Notes: generated from the letters alone by a model not told the origin. A stretch of 36,988 nt of DNA from Youngiibacter fragilis 232.1 (GCF_000495435.3 NZ_AXUN02000186.1:1-36988); one strand, 5' to 3'; numbered from the stretch's first letter, positions 1 through 8,985 are shown. A program made the numbers and translations.

Positions 1-22
1 CAGCGGGGTCCTACCCGATTCA

Positions 23-51
23 TTGAGACTTTTCACCTTCAAGAGTATAAT
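23..51 (+). promoter_or_regulatory. Sigma-A-type promoter of the GntR-family gene
   Basis: A -35 box TTGAGA (23-28) and a perfect -10 box TATAAT (46-51) are separated by 17 bases. Transcription should begin near position 58, about 27 bases before the preferred start codon at 85. Bases 1-22 upstream are too short to interpret; they include a small inverted repeat (GGGT-CCT-ACCC, 6-16). Confidence 0.7.
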
Positions 52-84
52 GGCTTTAGAGGTAACTTAGGTGAGGTGCAGCAT

Positions 85-777
85 ATGGAATCAGGCTTGA
101 AGAGCAAGAAGGTCTATGAAACAGTCATCGACCAGATCAAGGACATGATAATATCAGGTGAACTAAAGAAGGGTGACAGGCTTCCACCTGAAAGGGACCT
201 TGTCGATACCCTGCATGTGAGCAGGACATCAATCAGGGAAGCACTCAGGGCACTTCAGATAATCGGCCTGGTGGAATGCCGCCAGGGCGGAGGCAACTTC
301 ATCAGGGAAAGCTTCGAGGATAACCTCATCGAACCGCTATCACTCATGTTCGTGCTTCAGAACTCGAGGAACCTGGAGCTAATAGAGCTCCGGAAAAGCA
401 TTGAAGTACAGATGGCTGCCCTTGCAGCAGTAAAGATCGGGGATGATGAGCTAGGTGAACTCGAAGAGATGATAAGACGGATGAAATCTGGACCTTCAGA
501 GGCTGAAAGTGTCAGACTCGACGCAGACTTCCATTATCTGATTGCTAGGTCATCGGGGAACAAGCTCATGGAAAGCATTCTCAGGGCAGTATCATCTCTT
601 ATGGATACATTCATAAAGGAGACAAGGGAAGTGCTGCTGGTGAATCCTGGGAACAACGAGAAACTCGTAAAAACGCACGAGGATATAGTTATGGCCCTGA
701 AGTCACGTGATTCTTCGAAAGCAGCTGATGCAATGGAAAGGCATCTGGATTTTGTCGCAAAGAACATAAGCAGATAG
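85..777 (+). CDS. GntR-family transcriptional regulator, FadR subfamily (FCD domain)
   Basis: A one-component repressor or activator. The N-terminal winged helix-turn-helix (about residues 8-75) contains the GntR signature around LPPERDLVDTLHVSRTSIREAL. The C-terminal all-helical FCD domain (about 95-225) binds a small organic acid, often through a metal ion; the expected ligands are visible as Asp146, His150, His198 and His220. FadR-type relatives control lactate, pyruvate, glycolate, gluconate or fatty-acid genes, so the effector cannot be named here. ATG at 85 is preferred over the in-frame GTG at 76, because the purine-rich site around 70-76 lies 8 bases before the ATG and would overlap the GTG. 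The product is 230 residues, normal for the family. The target is unknown: no metabolic gene is attached, and the next gene encodes a DUF4236 protein. Autoregulation is common in this family but no clear operator was identified. Confidence 0.9.
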   Translation: MESGLKSKKVYETVIDQIKDMIISGELKKGDRLPPERDLVDTLHVSRTSIREALRALQIIGLVECRQGGGNFIRESFEDNLIEPLSLMFVLQNSRNLELIELRKSIEVQMAALAAVKIGDDELGELEEMIRRMKSGPSEAESVRLDADFHYLIARSSGNKLMESILRAVSSLMDTFIKETREVLLVNPGNNEKLVKTHEDIVMALKSRDSSKAADAMERHLDFVAKNISR

Positions 778-871
778 TGTCAAAGTGAATTCTTGTTCTC
801 TCTGCGAGGATATCATATGAAATGACGCTGGGATATAATATGGGTAAGGATAACAAGGTGAGGTGTGTTCA

Positions 872-1945
872 ATGGGGTTTAGATTCAGGAAGAGCATAAA
901 TCTGGGAAAGGGCTTCAGATTGAATGTGGGTAAGGGTAGCGGAAGCATTTCCTTCGGAGGTAAGGGCTTCAGGCAGAGCATCAGCACGACAGGCAAGGCA
1001 ACAACCACATTCGGAATACCCGGTACGGGGCTTTCCTACAGTAAGACCTTCAATCCAGGCAAGCTTATCGGGAAAAAGGACCAGCTGTTCAGGAAGGCTG
1101 AAGGAGACACGGGACTTACTCCCCTGCAGGAGATAAGTGAGTTCACTGAAGACATCGCAGCGATTACCGGACTTCATCGCGAAGCCGACTATCCGCCAAA
1201 CGTTGACTGGAATTCCGTATTGGATGAGGAGCCGCCGTTTGCAAAGGGAGAGGATGGACCTAACACAGCTGCAGCGAAGAAGCTGCTGGAGGAAAACAAG
1301 CCTGGATTCCTGAAAAGACTTTTCGGCGGAGGTCAAGATACAGCGCTTTTCCAAAAGAATGTGGAGGAGGCCAGGTTGCTTGACCAGGAGCTGATGGAGC
1401 AGTGGCAGATGAACAAGGTCATTGCATCGAAGGTCCTGACCAAGGACACTGAGGGCTTCATTATGGCCCTTGAAAGCCTGAAGATGTCAGAAGAACTCGG
1501 GAGCTTCCTCAAATCACTCAACATGAGCTTCACAGATGCGGATACAATAAATGTGGACGCGGTTCTATCAATAACTGATTTCATACCTGAAGAATACAAG
1601 ACACTTACGCCGACAGGGAAGCTGTCAATAAGGAAGTATACCAAGACCGACTATTGGTCGATAGCAGCTCAGTTTGTTGCCGGAATAGCCTTCAGGATCT
1701 CAAGGGACCTGTTCAACCTGTTTCCAATCGCTGACTGTTACATCAACATCACAGAGGAAGACAAGAACCCGTATACAGGAAAAAAGGACTCTGAGCTCAT
1801 ACTTTCAGTCAAGATAGAAAGGTCAGAGCTCGACAGGATCGATCTTGAAAACGCTGATCCGTTTGAAGCGCTTGTCAATTTCCACCATGAGGCTGACTTC
1901 AGCAAGACAAAGGGATTCGCAAAGGTAAGCAAGGTTTCTGTATAG
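872..1945 (+). CDS. DUF4236 domain-containing protein of unknown function
   Basis: The first 55 or so residues match DUF4236: they start MGFRFRKSINLGKG, are rich in Gly, Lys and Ser, and end in the recognisable FGIPGTGLSYSKTF. This domain is widespread at the N terminus of bacterial proteins and has no established function. The remaining 300 or so residues are soluble, acidic and lack signal peptide or membrane helices; no second domain is recognised. ATG at 872 is chosen over the upstream GTG at 863 because AAGGTGAGG (855-863) lies 8 bases before the ATG and because DUF4236 proteins begin with this Met-Gly-Phe/Trp. A perfect TATAAT (834-839) upstream could be a -10 box, but no good -35 accompanies it, so the gene may also be read from the regulator gene. 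A strong terminator follows. Confidence 0.85.
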   Translation: MGFRFRKSINLGKGFRLNVGKGSGSISFGGKGFRQSISTTGKATTTFGIPGTGLSYSKTFNPGKLIGKKDQLFRKAEGDTGLTPLQEISEFTEDIAAITGLHREADYPPNVDWNSVLDEEPPFAKGEDGPNTAAAKKLLEENKPGFLKRLFGGGQDTALFQKNVEEARLLDQELMEQWQMNKVIASKVLTKDTEGFIMALESLKMSEELGSFLKSLNMSFTDADTINVDAVLSITDFIPEEYKTLTPTGKLSIRKYTKTDYWSIAAQFVAGIAFRISRDLFNLFPIADCYINITEEDKNPYTGKKDSELILSVKIERSELDRIDLENADPFEALVNFHHEADFSKTKGFAKVSKVSV

Positions 1946-1955
1946 ACTGATTAAG

Positions 1956-1993
1956 CAGCGCATCTCCCTTGAACAGGAGGTGCGCTGATTTTT
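1956..1993 (+). terminator. Rho-independent terminator after the DUF4236 gene
   Basis: A 12-bp stem (1956-1967 with 1976-1987, one G-T wobble) with an 8-base loop is followed by ATTTTTA. It separates the regulator/DUF4236 unit from the heat-shock operon. Confidence 0.8.
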
Positions 1994-2041
1994 ATGAAAG
2001 TTAAAAAACGATTAAAATGACATAAAAGTGCCATTTTGGTA

Positions 2042-2070
2042 TTTACAAAAAAAGAAAGCGGTGTTATTTT
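2042..2070 (+). promoter_or_regulatory. Sigma-A-type promoter of the hrcA-grpE-dnaK-dnaJ operon
   Basis: TTTACA (2042-2047) and TATTTT (2065-2070) are spaced by 17 bases. The predicted transcript start near 2077 places the CIRCE operator in the first bases of the mRNA leader, the normal arrangement for HrcA control. Confidence 0.7.
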
Positions 2071-2083
2071 ATTATCGTAGGCT

Positions 2084-2110
2084 TTAGCACTCAACAGATG
2101 AGAGTGCTAA
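2084..2110 (+). promoter_or_regulatory. CIRCE operator (HrcA binding site)
   Basis: A perfect inverted repeat TTAGCACTC-N9-GAGTGCTAA, identical to the CIRCE consensus, lies 17 bases before the hrcA start codon. HrcA, made by the first gene of this operon, binds it at normal temperature; GroEL titration on heat shock is known to relieve repression in relatives. This is the only CIRCE I found in the window. Confidence 0.97.
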
Positions 2111-2127
2111 CAAAAAGGTGAGGACGA

Positions 2128-3183
2128 ATGCCAAACGAAATTGACAGAAGAAAACTTGAAATACTGAAAGCAATAGTAGTCGATTACGTGACTACTGGTG
2201 ACCCTGTGGGCTCCAGGACTCTTGCCAAGAAGTACGAGCTTGGTGTGAGCAGCGCGACCATAAGGAATGAAATGGCTGACCTTGAAGAAATGGGATTGCT
2301 TGAGCAGCCGCATTCATCAGCAGGCAGGATACCTTCATCCAAAGGATACAGGCTCTATGTCGACAAGCTCATGACTTTGGACGACCTTTCGGCTGATGAG
2401 ATCAAGTTTATAGAGAACAGGATAATCACCATGGCTGCCTACGAAATAGAAAGGGTAATGAAGCAGGCTTCAATGATGCTGTCTGAGCTGACGAACCTTG
2501 CTGTCGTCCTTAAGAAGCCGAACATCAAGAAATGCCACATCAAGACAGTGCAGCTGGTCCAGATCGACCAGAATGCCATTTTAGCAGTGATCATGCTTGA
2601 TACAGGTTCCGTGAAGAACAAGCACATCAGGCTGAGGTCGATACCTGACCCTGAAGAGCTAATGGCGATATCAAACCTGCTTACGCTGAAGCTCAGGGAC
2701 ATGACCATGGAAGCCATAAACCTTGAGGTGCTGAACACCATAAAGAACGGACTTCAGGGACATGATGAGCTATTCTCGGAAGTAGTAGGTGCGGTATATG
2801 AGAGCCTTAAGAGCGACATGGGTGATGACTATATCATCGAAGGGACCTCGAACATGCTCAAGTACCATGAATTTGCGGATGTTGGAAAGGTACGGGAATT
2901 CCTGAGCCTTCTTGACAACCCTGATGCAATATTCAAGGATGCAGAGGACGGCAGTGAAACCGACGGTCTTGTCATAAAGATCGGAGATGAGCTGGACATA
3001 CCTGAAGCTAAGGATGTAAGCGTCATTTCTGCACACTACAGGATCAACGGAAAGAATGTAGGTACATTAAATCTGATAGGACCGACCAGACTGGATTATT
3101 CCAAGGTGGTCTCAATAATTAACAACGTGACAAGCGAGCTTAACAAGAAGCTCAGCGAGGAGGATTTGATTAGCGATGGTTGA
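2128..3183 (+). CDS. hrcA: Heat-inducible transcription repressor HrcA
   Basis: Repressor of class I heat-shock genes. The 351-residue protein has the N-terminal winged helix (about 1-75, with RKLEILKAIVVDYVTTGDPV and the recognition segment SSATIRNEMADLEEMGLLEQ) and the HrcA core (about 100-340) that dimerises. It is the first gene of its own operon and has a perfect CIRCE 17 bases upstream, so it should repress itself, grpE, dnaK and dnaJ. The start ATG is preceded by AAGGTGAGG at good spacing. Its last codons overlap the start of grpE by 8 bases, which suggests translational coupling. Length and domain order are typical. Confidence 0.97.
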   Translation: MPNEIDRRKLEILKAIVVDYVTTGDPVGSRTLAKKYELGVSSATIRNEMADLEEMGLLEQPHSSAGRIPSSKGYRLYVDKLMTLDDLSADEIKFIENRIITMAAYEIERVMKQASMMLSELTNLAVVLKKPNIKKCHIKTVQLVQIDQNAILAVIMLDTGSVKNKHIRLRSIPDPEELMAISNLLTLKLRDMTMEAINLEVLNTIKNGLQGHDELFSEVVGAVYESLKSDMGDDYIIEGTSNMLKYHEFADVGKVREFLSLLDNPDAIFKDAEDGSETDGLVIKIGDELDIPEAKDVSVISAHYRINGKNVGTLNLIGPTRLDYSKVVSIINNVTSELNKKLSEEDLISDG

Positions 3184-3790
3184 AGGAAATGGTGATAAGG
3201 AGCTCGAGCTTGAAAAGGTCGAGACAGCAGCGGCCGATGCCTCTGATGATGAATCTGAAGTGAAGGCTGAGGCTGCCGAAGGTGTGCCTGATGAAGAGGA
3301 AGGCAGGGTATTTGATTTGAAGAACTTGCTCGGAGCCAGGAAAAAGCTTGAAGACGAGGCAAAGAAGCTGAGAAACGAGTCTGAGGCATTGAAGGACAGG
3401 CTTCAGAGGATATCTGCCGAATATGACAATTTCAGGAAGAGATCACAAAAGGAAAAGGAAGGCATATATACCGACAGCGTCGCTGATGTTGTCAAGGAGC
3501 TTCTTCCGGTGCTTGACAGCCTTGAAAAAGCCCTGGAATTCGAGAAGGAAAGTGAAAACGGAATCAACAAGGGAGTCGAGCTGACTTTAGGACTTTTCAG
3601 GAATGCCCTTGAAAAGCTCGGCGTTGAAGAAATAATAACCGATGAAGGCTTTGACCCGTCCATGCACGAGGCTGTGATGCACGTTCAGGATGAGTCCTTA
3701 GGCAAGAATCAGGTTGTTGATGTATTCATGAAGGGATATAGAAGAAACGATAAAATCATAAGGTACAGTGTGGTAAAAGTAGCCAACTGA
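3176..3790 (+). CDS. grpE: Nucleotide exchange factor GrpE
   Basis: Releases ADP from DnaK and so drives its chaperone cycle. The 204-residue protein has an acidic, disordered N terminus (about 1-45), a long coiled coil (about 50-95, heptad-like, rich in Lys, Glu and Leu) that forms the dimer stalk, the conserved AEYDNFRKRSQKE segment, and a C-terminal beta domain with the family pattern ITDEGFDPSMHEAVM. The ATG lies within the end of hrcA, with GGAGG inside the hrcA reading frame as ribosome binding site. dnaK follows after 16 bases. Confidence 0.97.
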   Translation: MVEGNGDKELELEKVETAAADASDDESEVKAEAAEGVPDEEEGRVFDLKNLLGARKKLEDEAKKLRNESEALKDRLQRISAEYDNFRKRSQKEKEGIYTDSVADVVKELLPVLDSLEKALEFEKESENGINKGVELTLGLFRNALEKLGVEEIITDEGFDPSMHEAVMHVQDESLGKNQVVDVFMKGYRRNDKIIRYSVVKVAN

Positions 3791-3806
3791 TCAGGAGGAG
3801 TAAAAA

Positions 3807-5651
3807 ATGGCAAAAGTAATTGGAATAGACCTTGGAACTACAAATTCATGCGTAGCTGTTATGGAAGGTGGAGACCCGATAGTAATCCCAAATGCTGAAG
3901 GTGCAAGGACCACCCCGTCTGTCGTGGCATTCCAGCAGAATGGCGAGAGGCTTGTTGGCCAGGTAGCCAGAAGGCAGGCAATCACCAATTCCGACAGGAC
4001 AGTCGCGTCAATAAAGAGGGAAATGGGAACAAACCATAAGGTTACCATAGACGGCAAGGAATATACTCCTCAGGAGATCTCTGCAATGATACTCCAGAAG
4101 CTAAAGGCTGATGCTGAGGCATACCTTGGCGAGAAGGTATCGCAGGCTGTAATAACAGTGCCGGCATACTTCAACGATTCACAGAGACAGGCTACAAAGG
4201 ATGCAGGAAAGATCGCGGGACTTGAGGTCCTCAGAATAATCAACGAGCCTACTGCAGCTTCACTTGCATATGGAATAGATAAGCTTGATGATGCGCACAA
4301 GATACTCGTGTACGACCTGGGAGGCGGAACCTTCGACGTTTCCATCCTTGAGCTCGGTGACGGAGTATTCGAGGTCAAGTCGACTAACGGAAACACAAGG
4401 CTTGGTGGAGATGACTTTGATGAAAGGGTCATAAACCACATTGCAGACGAGTTCAGAAAGAATACCGGAATAGACCTGAAGAAGGACAAGATGGCTCTCC
4501 AGAGACTCAAGGAGGCTGCTGAGAAGGCGAAGATAGAGCTCTCATCATCGATGCAGACAATGATCAACCTTCCGTTCATCACTGCAGATGCAACAGGACC
4601 AAAGCATATAGACATGACACTCTCAAGGTCCAAGTTCAATGAGCTTACTGCAGACCTTGTGAAGTCTACAATAGAGCCAATGAGGAAAGCGCTTTCTGAT
4701 GCCGGACTTACAATGAACGACATCGACAAGGTAGTACTTGTAGGAGGATCCACAAGAACACCTGCAGTTGTAGATGCAGTCAAGGAGTTCACAGGCAGGG
4801 AACCCTTCAAGGGAGTAAACCCTGATGAGGTTGTAGCACTTGGTGCAGCTATACAGGCAGGAGTACTGACAGGTGAAGTCAAGGACATACTGCTTCTGGA
4901 TGTAACACCGCTTACACTGGGACTTGAGACCTACGGCGGAGTGGCTACGAAGATAATCGAGAGGAATACTACGATACCTACAAGGAAGAGCCAGATATTC
5001 ACAACTGCTGCAGACGGACAGACTTCGGTCGAGGTCCATATAGTGCAGGGTGAAAGGCAGATGGCTGCAGACAACAAGACACTTGGAAGATTCACGCTTT
5101 CGGGCATTGCACCGGCAAGAAGGGGAGTACCTCAGATAGAGGTTACCTTCGACATCGATGCCAATGGAATAGTCAAGGTAACAGCAGTTGACAAGGCAAC
5201 AGGAAAGGAAGCGAACATAACGATAACAGCTTCGACCAACCTTACAGATGCTGAAGTTGAGGCTGCAGTCAAGGAAGCTGAAAGGTTTGCTGAAGAGGAC
5301 AGGAAGAAGAAGGAGTCCATCGAAATTAGGAACAACGCTGAGCAGGTGGTATACCAGACTGAGACGACTATGGAAGAGCTCAAGGACAAGATGGATGATG
5401 CTGACAAGAAGCTTATAGAAGAGAAGCTTGAGGCAGTAAAGAAGATAAAGGACACAGGCTCCGATGATGAGATCAAGACGGCCACTGATGAACTTACAAA
5501 CGAGTTCTACAAGGTATCATCGAAGATATACTCACAGACCTCACAGCAGGCCGGACCTGAAGCGGGACAGTACGAAGGCGAAGGCACACAGCCAGGACCG
5601 GACAGGGACAATGTTGTAGACGCTGACTTTACTGTCGAGGACGACAAATAA
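3807..5651 (+). CDS. dnaK: Molecular chaperone DnaK (Hsp70)
   Basis: ATP-driven chaperone that binds exposed hydrophobic peptides with DnaJ and GrpE. The actin-like ATPase domain occupies about residues 1-360 (phosphate 1 motif [11 protein letters not shown] at the start, phosphate 2 motif [14 protein letters not shown], adenosine motif [13 protein letters not shown]). The linker carries [15 protein letters not shown], and the peptide-binding beta domain and helical lid follow. The 614-residue length is that of Gram-positive DnaK. The C terminus is a Gly/Gln-rich tail ending in the usual [10 protein letters not shown] pattern. A strong GGAGGAG site precedes the ATG. A hairpin lies between this gene and dnaJ and could set the ratio of the two. 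Confidence 0.99.
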   Translation: MAKVIGIDLGTTNSCVAVMEGGDPIVIPNAEGARTTPSVVAFQQNGERLVGQVARRQAITNSDRTVASIKREMGTNHKVTIDGKEYTPQEISAMILQKLKADAEAYLGEKVSQAVITVPAYFNDSQRQATKDAGKIAGLEVLRIINEPTAASLAYGIDKLDDAHKILVYDLGGGTFDVSILELGDGVFEVKSTNGNTRLGGDDFDERVINHIADEFRKNTGIDLKKDKMALQRLKEAAEKAKIELSSSMQTMINLPFITADATGPKHIDMTLSRSKFNELTADLVKSTIEPMRKALSDAGLTMNDIDKVVLVGGSTRTPAVVDAVKEFTGREPFKGVNPDEVVALGAAIQAGVLTGEVKDILLLDVTPLTLGLETYGGVATKIIERNTTIPTRKSQIFTTAADGQTSVEVHIVQGERQMAADNKTLGRFTLSGIAPARRGVPQIEVTFDIDANGIVKVTAVDKATGKEANITITASTNLTDAEVEAAVKEAERFAEEDRKKKESIEIRNNAEQVVYQTETTMEELKDKMDDADKKLIEEKLEAVKKIKDTGSDDEIKTATDELTNEFYKVSSKIYSQTSQQAGPEAGQYEGEGTQPGPDRDNVVDADFTVEDDK

Positions 5652-5669
5652 ACCAGATATGATGCATGG

Positions 5670-5710
5670 TTAGGGAAAGGTTATCCTTTCCCTAATTGGG
5701 GTTAAGCCCC
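5670..5710 (+). promoter_or_regulatory. Intercistronic hairpins between dnaK and dnaJ
   Basis: A perfect 11-bp stem with a 4-base loop (5670-5680 with 5685-5695) is followed directly by a second small hairpin (GGGG 5698-5701 with CCCC 5707-5710). No U-run follows the large stem, so it is not a standard terminator. It is better read as an mRNA-protecting or partial attenuation structure inside the operon. Confidence 0.6.
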
Positions 5711-5735
5711 TTCAAAAGGAAACAGGTGGTGTGAA

Positions 5736-6878
5736 ATGGCAACAAGAGACTATTATGAAGTCCTGGGACTTCAAAAGGGTGCCAGTGAGGAAGACATAAA
5801 GAAAGCCTTCAGAAAGCTGGCCATCAAGTACCATCCGGATAAGAACCCGGGAAACAAGGAGGCCGAGGAGAAATTCAAGGAGATAAACGAAGCCTACCAG
5901 GTACTTTCAGACCCGCAGAAAAAAGCCCAGTATGACCAGTTCGGCACAACGGACTTCAACGGCTACGGACAGGGAGCGGGCGGATTCGATGCATCGGATT
6001 TTGGTGGATTTGGTGATATTTTCGAGACATTCTTCGGTGGCGGAGGCTTTTCAGGAGGTGCGTCGAGAAGACGTACAGGTCCGAGGAGAGGTGCAGACCT
6101 GGAGTATGCGATGGACCTGAGCTTTGAAGAAGCTGTATTCGGAGCTGAGAAGGAAGTAAGCGTGATGAGGACCGAGGTTTGTGACAACTGCTCGGGAAGC
6201 GGCGCCAAAAAGGGATCAAAGGCAGAGACCTGCAAGACCTGCCATGGTTCAGGCACAGTAAGGGTCCAGAGACAGACTCTCTTCGGAAACATGGTGCAGG
6301 AGACCGTATGCTCCACATGCAACGGATCCGGAGAAACCATATCCGACCCATGCGAAGTCTGCAAGGGCAAAGGACAGGTAAGGCAGAAGAGGAAGATCAC
6401 AGTCAATGTTCCCGCGGGTGTTGATACGAACAATGTAATACCTCTAAGGGGACAGGGTGACCAGGGGACCAAGGGCGGACCGGCAGGAGACCTGCATATC
6501 GTACTCAGGGTCAAACCTCACAAGACATTCATCAGAAAAGGAAACGACATATATGTCGATACCCATATAAGCTTTGCTGATGCGGCATTAGGGAAGGAAA
6601 TCAAGGTGCCGACAGTCGATGGGGATGTCAGCTACGATGTTCCTGAAGGCACCCAGTCAGGTACGCTCTTCAGGCTGAGAGGCAAGGGAGTGCCAGTCGT
6701 CAATTCCAGGAACAATGCGAGAGGCGACCAGTATGTCAATGTAATTGTGGATATACCGAAGAAGCTTAATGACAAGCAGAAGGAAGCGCTCTATCTTTAT
6801 AAGGAAGCTTCCGGTGAGACTGTTGACAGGTCTCCAAAGCAGGACAAGAAGGACAAGAAGAAGTTCGGAATATTCTAG
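5736..6878 (+). CDS. dnaJ: Chaperone protein DnaJ (Hsp40, type I)
   Basis: Co-chaperone that delivers substrates to DnaK and stimulates its ATPase. Domains in order are the J domain (about 4-70, with His33-Pro34-Asp35), a Gly/Phe-rich region (about 75-110), a zinc domain of four CxxCxGxG-type repeats (Cys149/152, 166/169, 192/195, 206/209), and the C-terminal substrate-binding domains ending near residue 350. All eight zinc cysteines are present. The 380-residue length is typical. The start has AACAGGTGG upstream and begins [12 protein letters not shown] as in the family. The operon ends here at a very strong terminator. Confidence 0.99.
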   Translation: MATRDYYEVLGLQKGASEEDIKKAFRKLAIKYHPDKNPGNKEAEEKFKEINEAYQVLSDPQKKAQYDQFGTTDFNGYGQGAGGFDASDFGGFGDIFETFFGGGGFSGGASRRRTGPRRGADLEYAMDLSFEEAVFGAEKEVSVMRTEVCDNCSGSGAKKGSKAETCKTCHGSGTVRVQRQTLFGNMVQETVCSTCNGSGETISDPCEVCKGKGQVRQKRKITVNVPAGVDTNNVIPLRGQGDQGTKGGPAGDLHIVLRVKPHKTFIRKGNDIYVDTHISFADAALGKEIKVPTVDGDVSYDVPEGTQSGTLFRLRGKGVPVVNSRNNARGDQYVNVIVDIPKKLNDKQKEALYLYKEASGETVDRSPKQDKKDKKKFGIF

Positions 6879-6925
6879 AACGATAAAGGAAGGCACTGGT
6901 GCCTTCCTTTATCGTTCATATTTTT
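6879..6925 (+). terminator. Rho-independent terminator after dnaJ
   Basis: A perfect stem of 16 to 18 bp (6879-6896 with 6899-6916) is followed by CATATTTTT. It begins at the base after the dnaJ stop codon. The opposite strand has no U-run after the stem, so it probably serves only the plus strand although a convergent gene ends 40 bases away. Confidence 0.92.
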
Positions 6926-6965
6926 CCGCGATTTAAGGTGAAAGAACTTCGAATCAAATGATTCT

Positions 6966-7865
6966 TCAGGAAAGAGGTCCTTCTTCGCCATATACATCCT
7001 CAACTCTTGTCGAGCTCATTCCAAGCTCCCTGATGGTCGTAGACATGGTCGCATAGGTTCCGATAAGGGAAAATGCGAACCCTATCATGATATTGCTTGT
7101 CATTTCCTCGAGCGTGTAGATATCGTCAGGAGATACGCTTGCAAGCGACAGGTCGCCTATCATTGCAGCTACAAGCCCGAGGAAAGCGGCACCGGCAATG
7201 ATGAAAGGCATCTGGGCCCCTTTTTTTCCCTTGAACAGGAGATATCCTTTTTTCGCGACGAGAGCGAATGCAAAACCCAACAGGGCAGAGAAGGCACCGA
7301 TTGCAGTGGCTATTGCCCAGGCTACACCGACAAGTACCGATGCGATGGATGCTCCCAAGGCACCCCTAAGATAGCTGCCGTTCTGGCTGCCCTTTGATGA
7401 CGCTTCCATTTCAGCTCCAAGCCTTGCAATGCAGGAAGGACATGCTTCAGCGACAGAGGTTCCTGTCCGGACAGCGTGGAAGGAGCCTTCCAGGCCGCAG
7501 AAGCCGCATGCTCCAGTAAGGCCGAGTGCGCCGAATTCATCTGAAAGACTGGTAATGAGCTCGTTTATAAGTGCTGCGGACCTTTCAGGTCCTAGCTTCT
7601 GGAACAGCTCTATGGTCAGGTCAGAACCGCTGATATCGGTGAACCTGAAGTGGAACCTGTCTTTTATGGAATCAAGATAGGACCTCAGCTCCTCCCTTCT
7701 TTCATCCAGACCTGAAAGGGATGTCTTCAAGGTTATGGGCTTGCCTTCATCCGGGTGAGTAAGGCTGAACCAGAAGCCTTCTGTCCGCCCTATTATGGAT
7801 GCCCCGCTTTCAGCGTATCTGAGCATCAGGCGAAGCTTCGTAAGTGTCTTTGTAGTTAGTTTCAT
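6966..7865 (-). CDS. Hypothetical zinc-ribbon integral membrane protein
   Basis: I do not recognise the family. The 299-residue protein has a soluble, helical N-terminal part (about 1-150) that ends in a possible zinc ribbon of two CxxC pairs, Cys120/Cys123 (GACGFCG) and Cys142/Cys145 (ACPSCIA). About four hydrophobic helices follow (roughly 165-185, 187-205, 219-237 and 257-276), broken by a Lys-rich loop (KKGYLLFKGKKG), and then a short acidic tail. No signal peptide is seen, so the zinc-ribbon half is probably cytoplasmic. The ATG has AAGGAG 7 bases upstream. It runs against the flanking genes and splits dnaJ from prmA, which are usually adjacent. It has its own likely promoter. Function unknown. 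Confidence 0.85.
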   Translation of the reverse strand: MKLTTKTLTKLRLMLRYAESGASIIGRTEGFWFSLTHPDEGKPITLKTSLSGLDERREELRSYLDSIKDRFHFRFTDISGSDLTIELFQKLGPERSAALINELITSLSDEFGALGLTGACGFCGLEGSFHAVRTGTSVAEACPSCIARLGAEMEASSKGSQNGSYLRGALGASIASVLVGVAWAIATAIGAFSALLGFAFALVAKKGYLLFKGKKGAQMPFIIAGAAFLGLVAAMIGDLSLASVSPDDIYTLEEMTSNIMIGFAFSLIGTYATMSTTIRELGMSSTRVEDVYGEEGPLS

Positions 7866-7913
7866 TGGTCGCTCCTTAACTGGACAAATCAGTCCTTATG
7901 TGAATATGTTTTC

Positions 7914-7942
7914 ATTATAATTGAATTCAGGGCTTCAATCCA
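7914..7942 (-). promoter_or_regulatory. Probable promoter of the minus-strand zinc-ribbon membrane protein
   Basis: Read on the minus strand, TGGATT (7937-7942) and a perfect TATAAT (7914-7919) are 17 bases apart. A small inverted repeat GGAC-N6-GTCC (7882-7895) in the leader could be an operator. The site is back-to-back with the prmA promoter at 7978-8006. Confidence 0.55.
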
Positions 7943-7977
7943 CAGAAGGACGAATTTTTCCTTATCGTGCATTATTT

Positions 7978-8006
7978 TTGAATTAAGTCAATGTATTTGC
8001 TATAAT
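7978..8006 (+). promoter_or_regulatory. Extended -10 promoter of the prmA operon
   Basis: TTGAAT (7978-7983), a 17-base spacer and TATAAT (8001-8006) preceded by TGC form a strong sigma-A promoter with extended -10. Transcription should start near 8013, which argues for the prmA start at 8041 rather than 8026. Confidence 0.85.
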
Positions 8007-8040
8007 TTAGTATGCCAAAAGCAGAATGGAGATGGATAAT

Positions 8041-8985
8041 ATGAATGGAATATGGAGTGAAATAAAAATCATAGTTGAGGAGAAGGATGCCGAAGCGGTT
8101 GAAAACATCCTGTACACAATGGACATCAAGGGCCTTTCGATAGAAGACCCCAAGGATATTCTTGGACGCGACCAGGGACCGCTTACCTGGGACTTTGCCG
8201 ACATAAACATCTTTGAATTCAAGGACAAGGCTGTAATAAAGGCTTATTTCAGCGAGGATGCCGACGCGACAGGAATATGTGAGGAGATCAGAGGGAAGAT
8301 ATCAGGGCTCAGGGAATTCGGTTTTGAGATCGGTGAGTTCGAGGTTACCTCAAGGAAGGTAAACGAAGAGGACTGGGCGAACAACTGGAAGAAGTACTAC
8401 AAGCCAACGAAGATAGGTGAGAGATTTGTTGTCAGACCTCTTTGGGAGGAGTATAAGGCTTCAGGAGACGAGATAATAATATCCATGGATCCCGGAATGG
8501 CGTTTGGGACAGGCACGCATGAAACTACCAGAATGTGCCTCGAAGCGCTTGAAAGGCACATGTCAAAGGGTGATACGGTATTCGATATCGGAACAGGATC
8601 AGGAATCCTTGCCATAGGAGCCAGTCTTCTTGGAGCAGGAGAAGTGGTCGGTGTCGACCTTGATCCTGTTGCGGTGGATTCTGCAAAAGAGAATGTCGGC
8701 TTCAATGCGCTTGATAATGTGGATATAAGGCTAGGCAACCTTATGGATACTGTGGAAGGCACGGCGGATGTGATCGTTGCGAACATCATTGCAGAAATAG
8801 TGGTGGTCCTTATCGATGATGTGAGGCTTAAGCTCAAGGCAGGCGGCAAGTTCATATCCTCAGGCATAATCAGGGAAAAGGAAAAAATGGTCACTGACAA
8901 GCTTATGGCTTCCGGATTCAGTGTAATTGAGACGGACAGGCAGGGTGAGTGGATCGCGATCACTGCGGTGAAAAGCGGTGCATAA
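8041..8985 (+). CDS. prmA: Ribosomal protein L11 methyltransferase PrmA
   Basis: Uses S-adenosylmethionine to methylate ribosomal protein L11. The N-terminal substrate-binding domain (about 1-100) leads to the conserved WANNWKKYYKPTKIG segment. The class I methyltransferase domain follows, with DPGMAFGTGTHETTRMCLE, the SAM-binding loop VFDIGTGSGILAIGA and the catalytic-site motif VIVANIIAEI. Three in-frame ATGs exist (8026, 8032, 8041). I choose 8041 because GGAG at 8028-8031 is correctly spaced and the promoter would start transcription only about 13 bases before 8026. This gives 314 residues, the normal size. The gene overlaps rsmE by 8 bases. Confidence 0.96.
   Translation: MNGIWSEIKIIVEEKDAEAVENILYTMDIKGLSIEDPKDILGRDQGPLTWDFADINIFEFKDKAVIKAYFSEDADATGICEEIRGKISGLREFGFEIGEFEVTSRKVNEEDWANNWKKYYKPTKIGERFVVRPLWEEYKASGDEIIISMDPGMAFGTGTHETTRMCLEALERHMSKGDTVFDIGTGSGILAIGASLLGAGEVVGVDLDPVAVDSAKENVGFNALDNVDIRLGNLMDTVEGTADVIVANIIAEIVVVLIDDVRLKLKAGGKFISSGIIREKEKMVTDKLMASGFSVIETDRQGEWIAITAVKSGA

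Noticed and set aside
1-22. Inverted repeat GGGT-CCT-ACCC at the window edge
   Set aside because: Arms of only 4 bases at the very start of the window; the upstream context is missing, so neither an operator nor a terminator remnant can be supported.
4070-4888. Long minus-strand open frame (272 codons) opposite dnaK
   Set aside because: It lies wholly within dnaK, is Ser/Pro-rich with no recognisable domain, and has no ribosome binding site. It is a by-product of dnaK codon usage.
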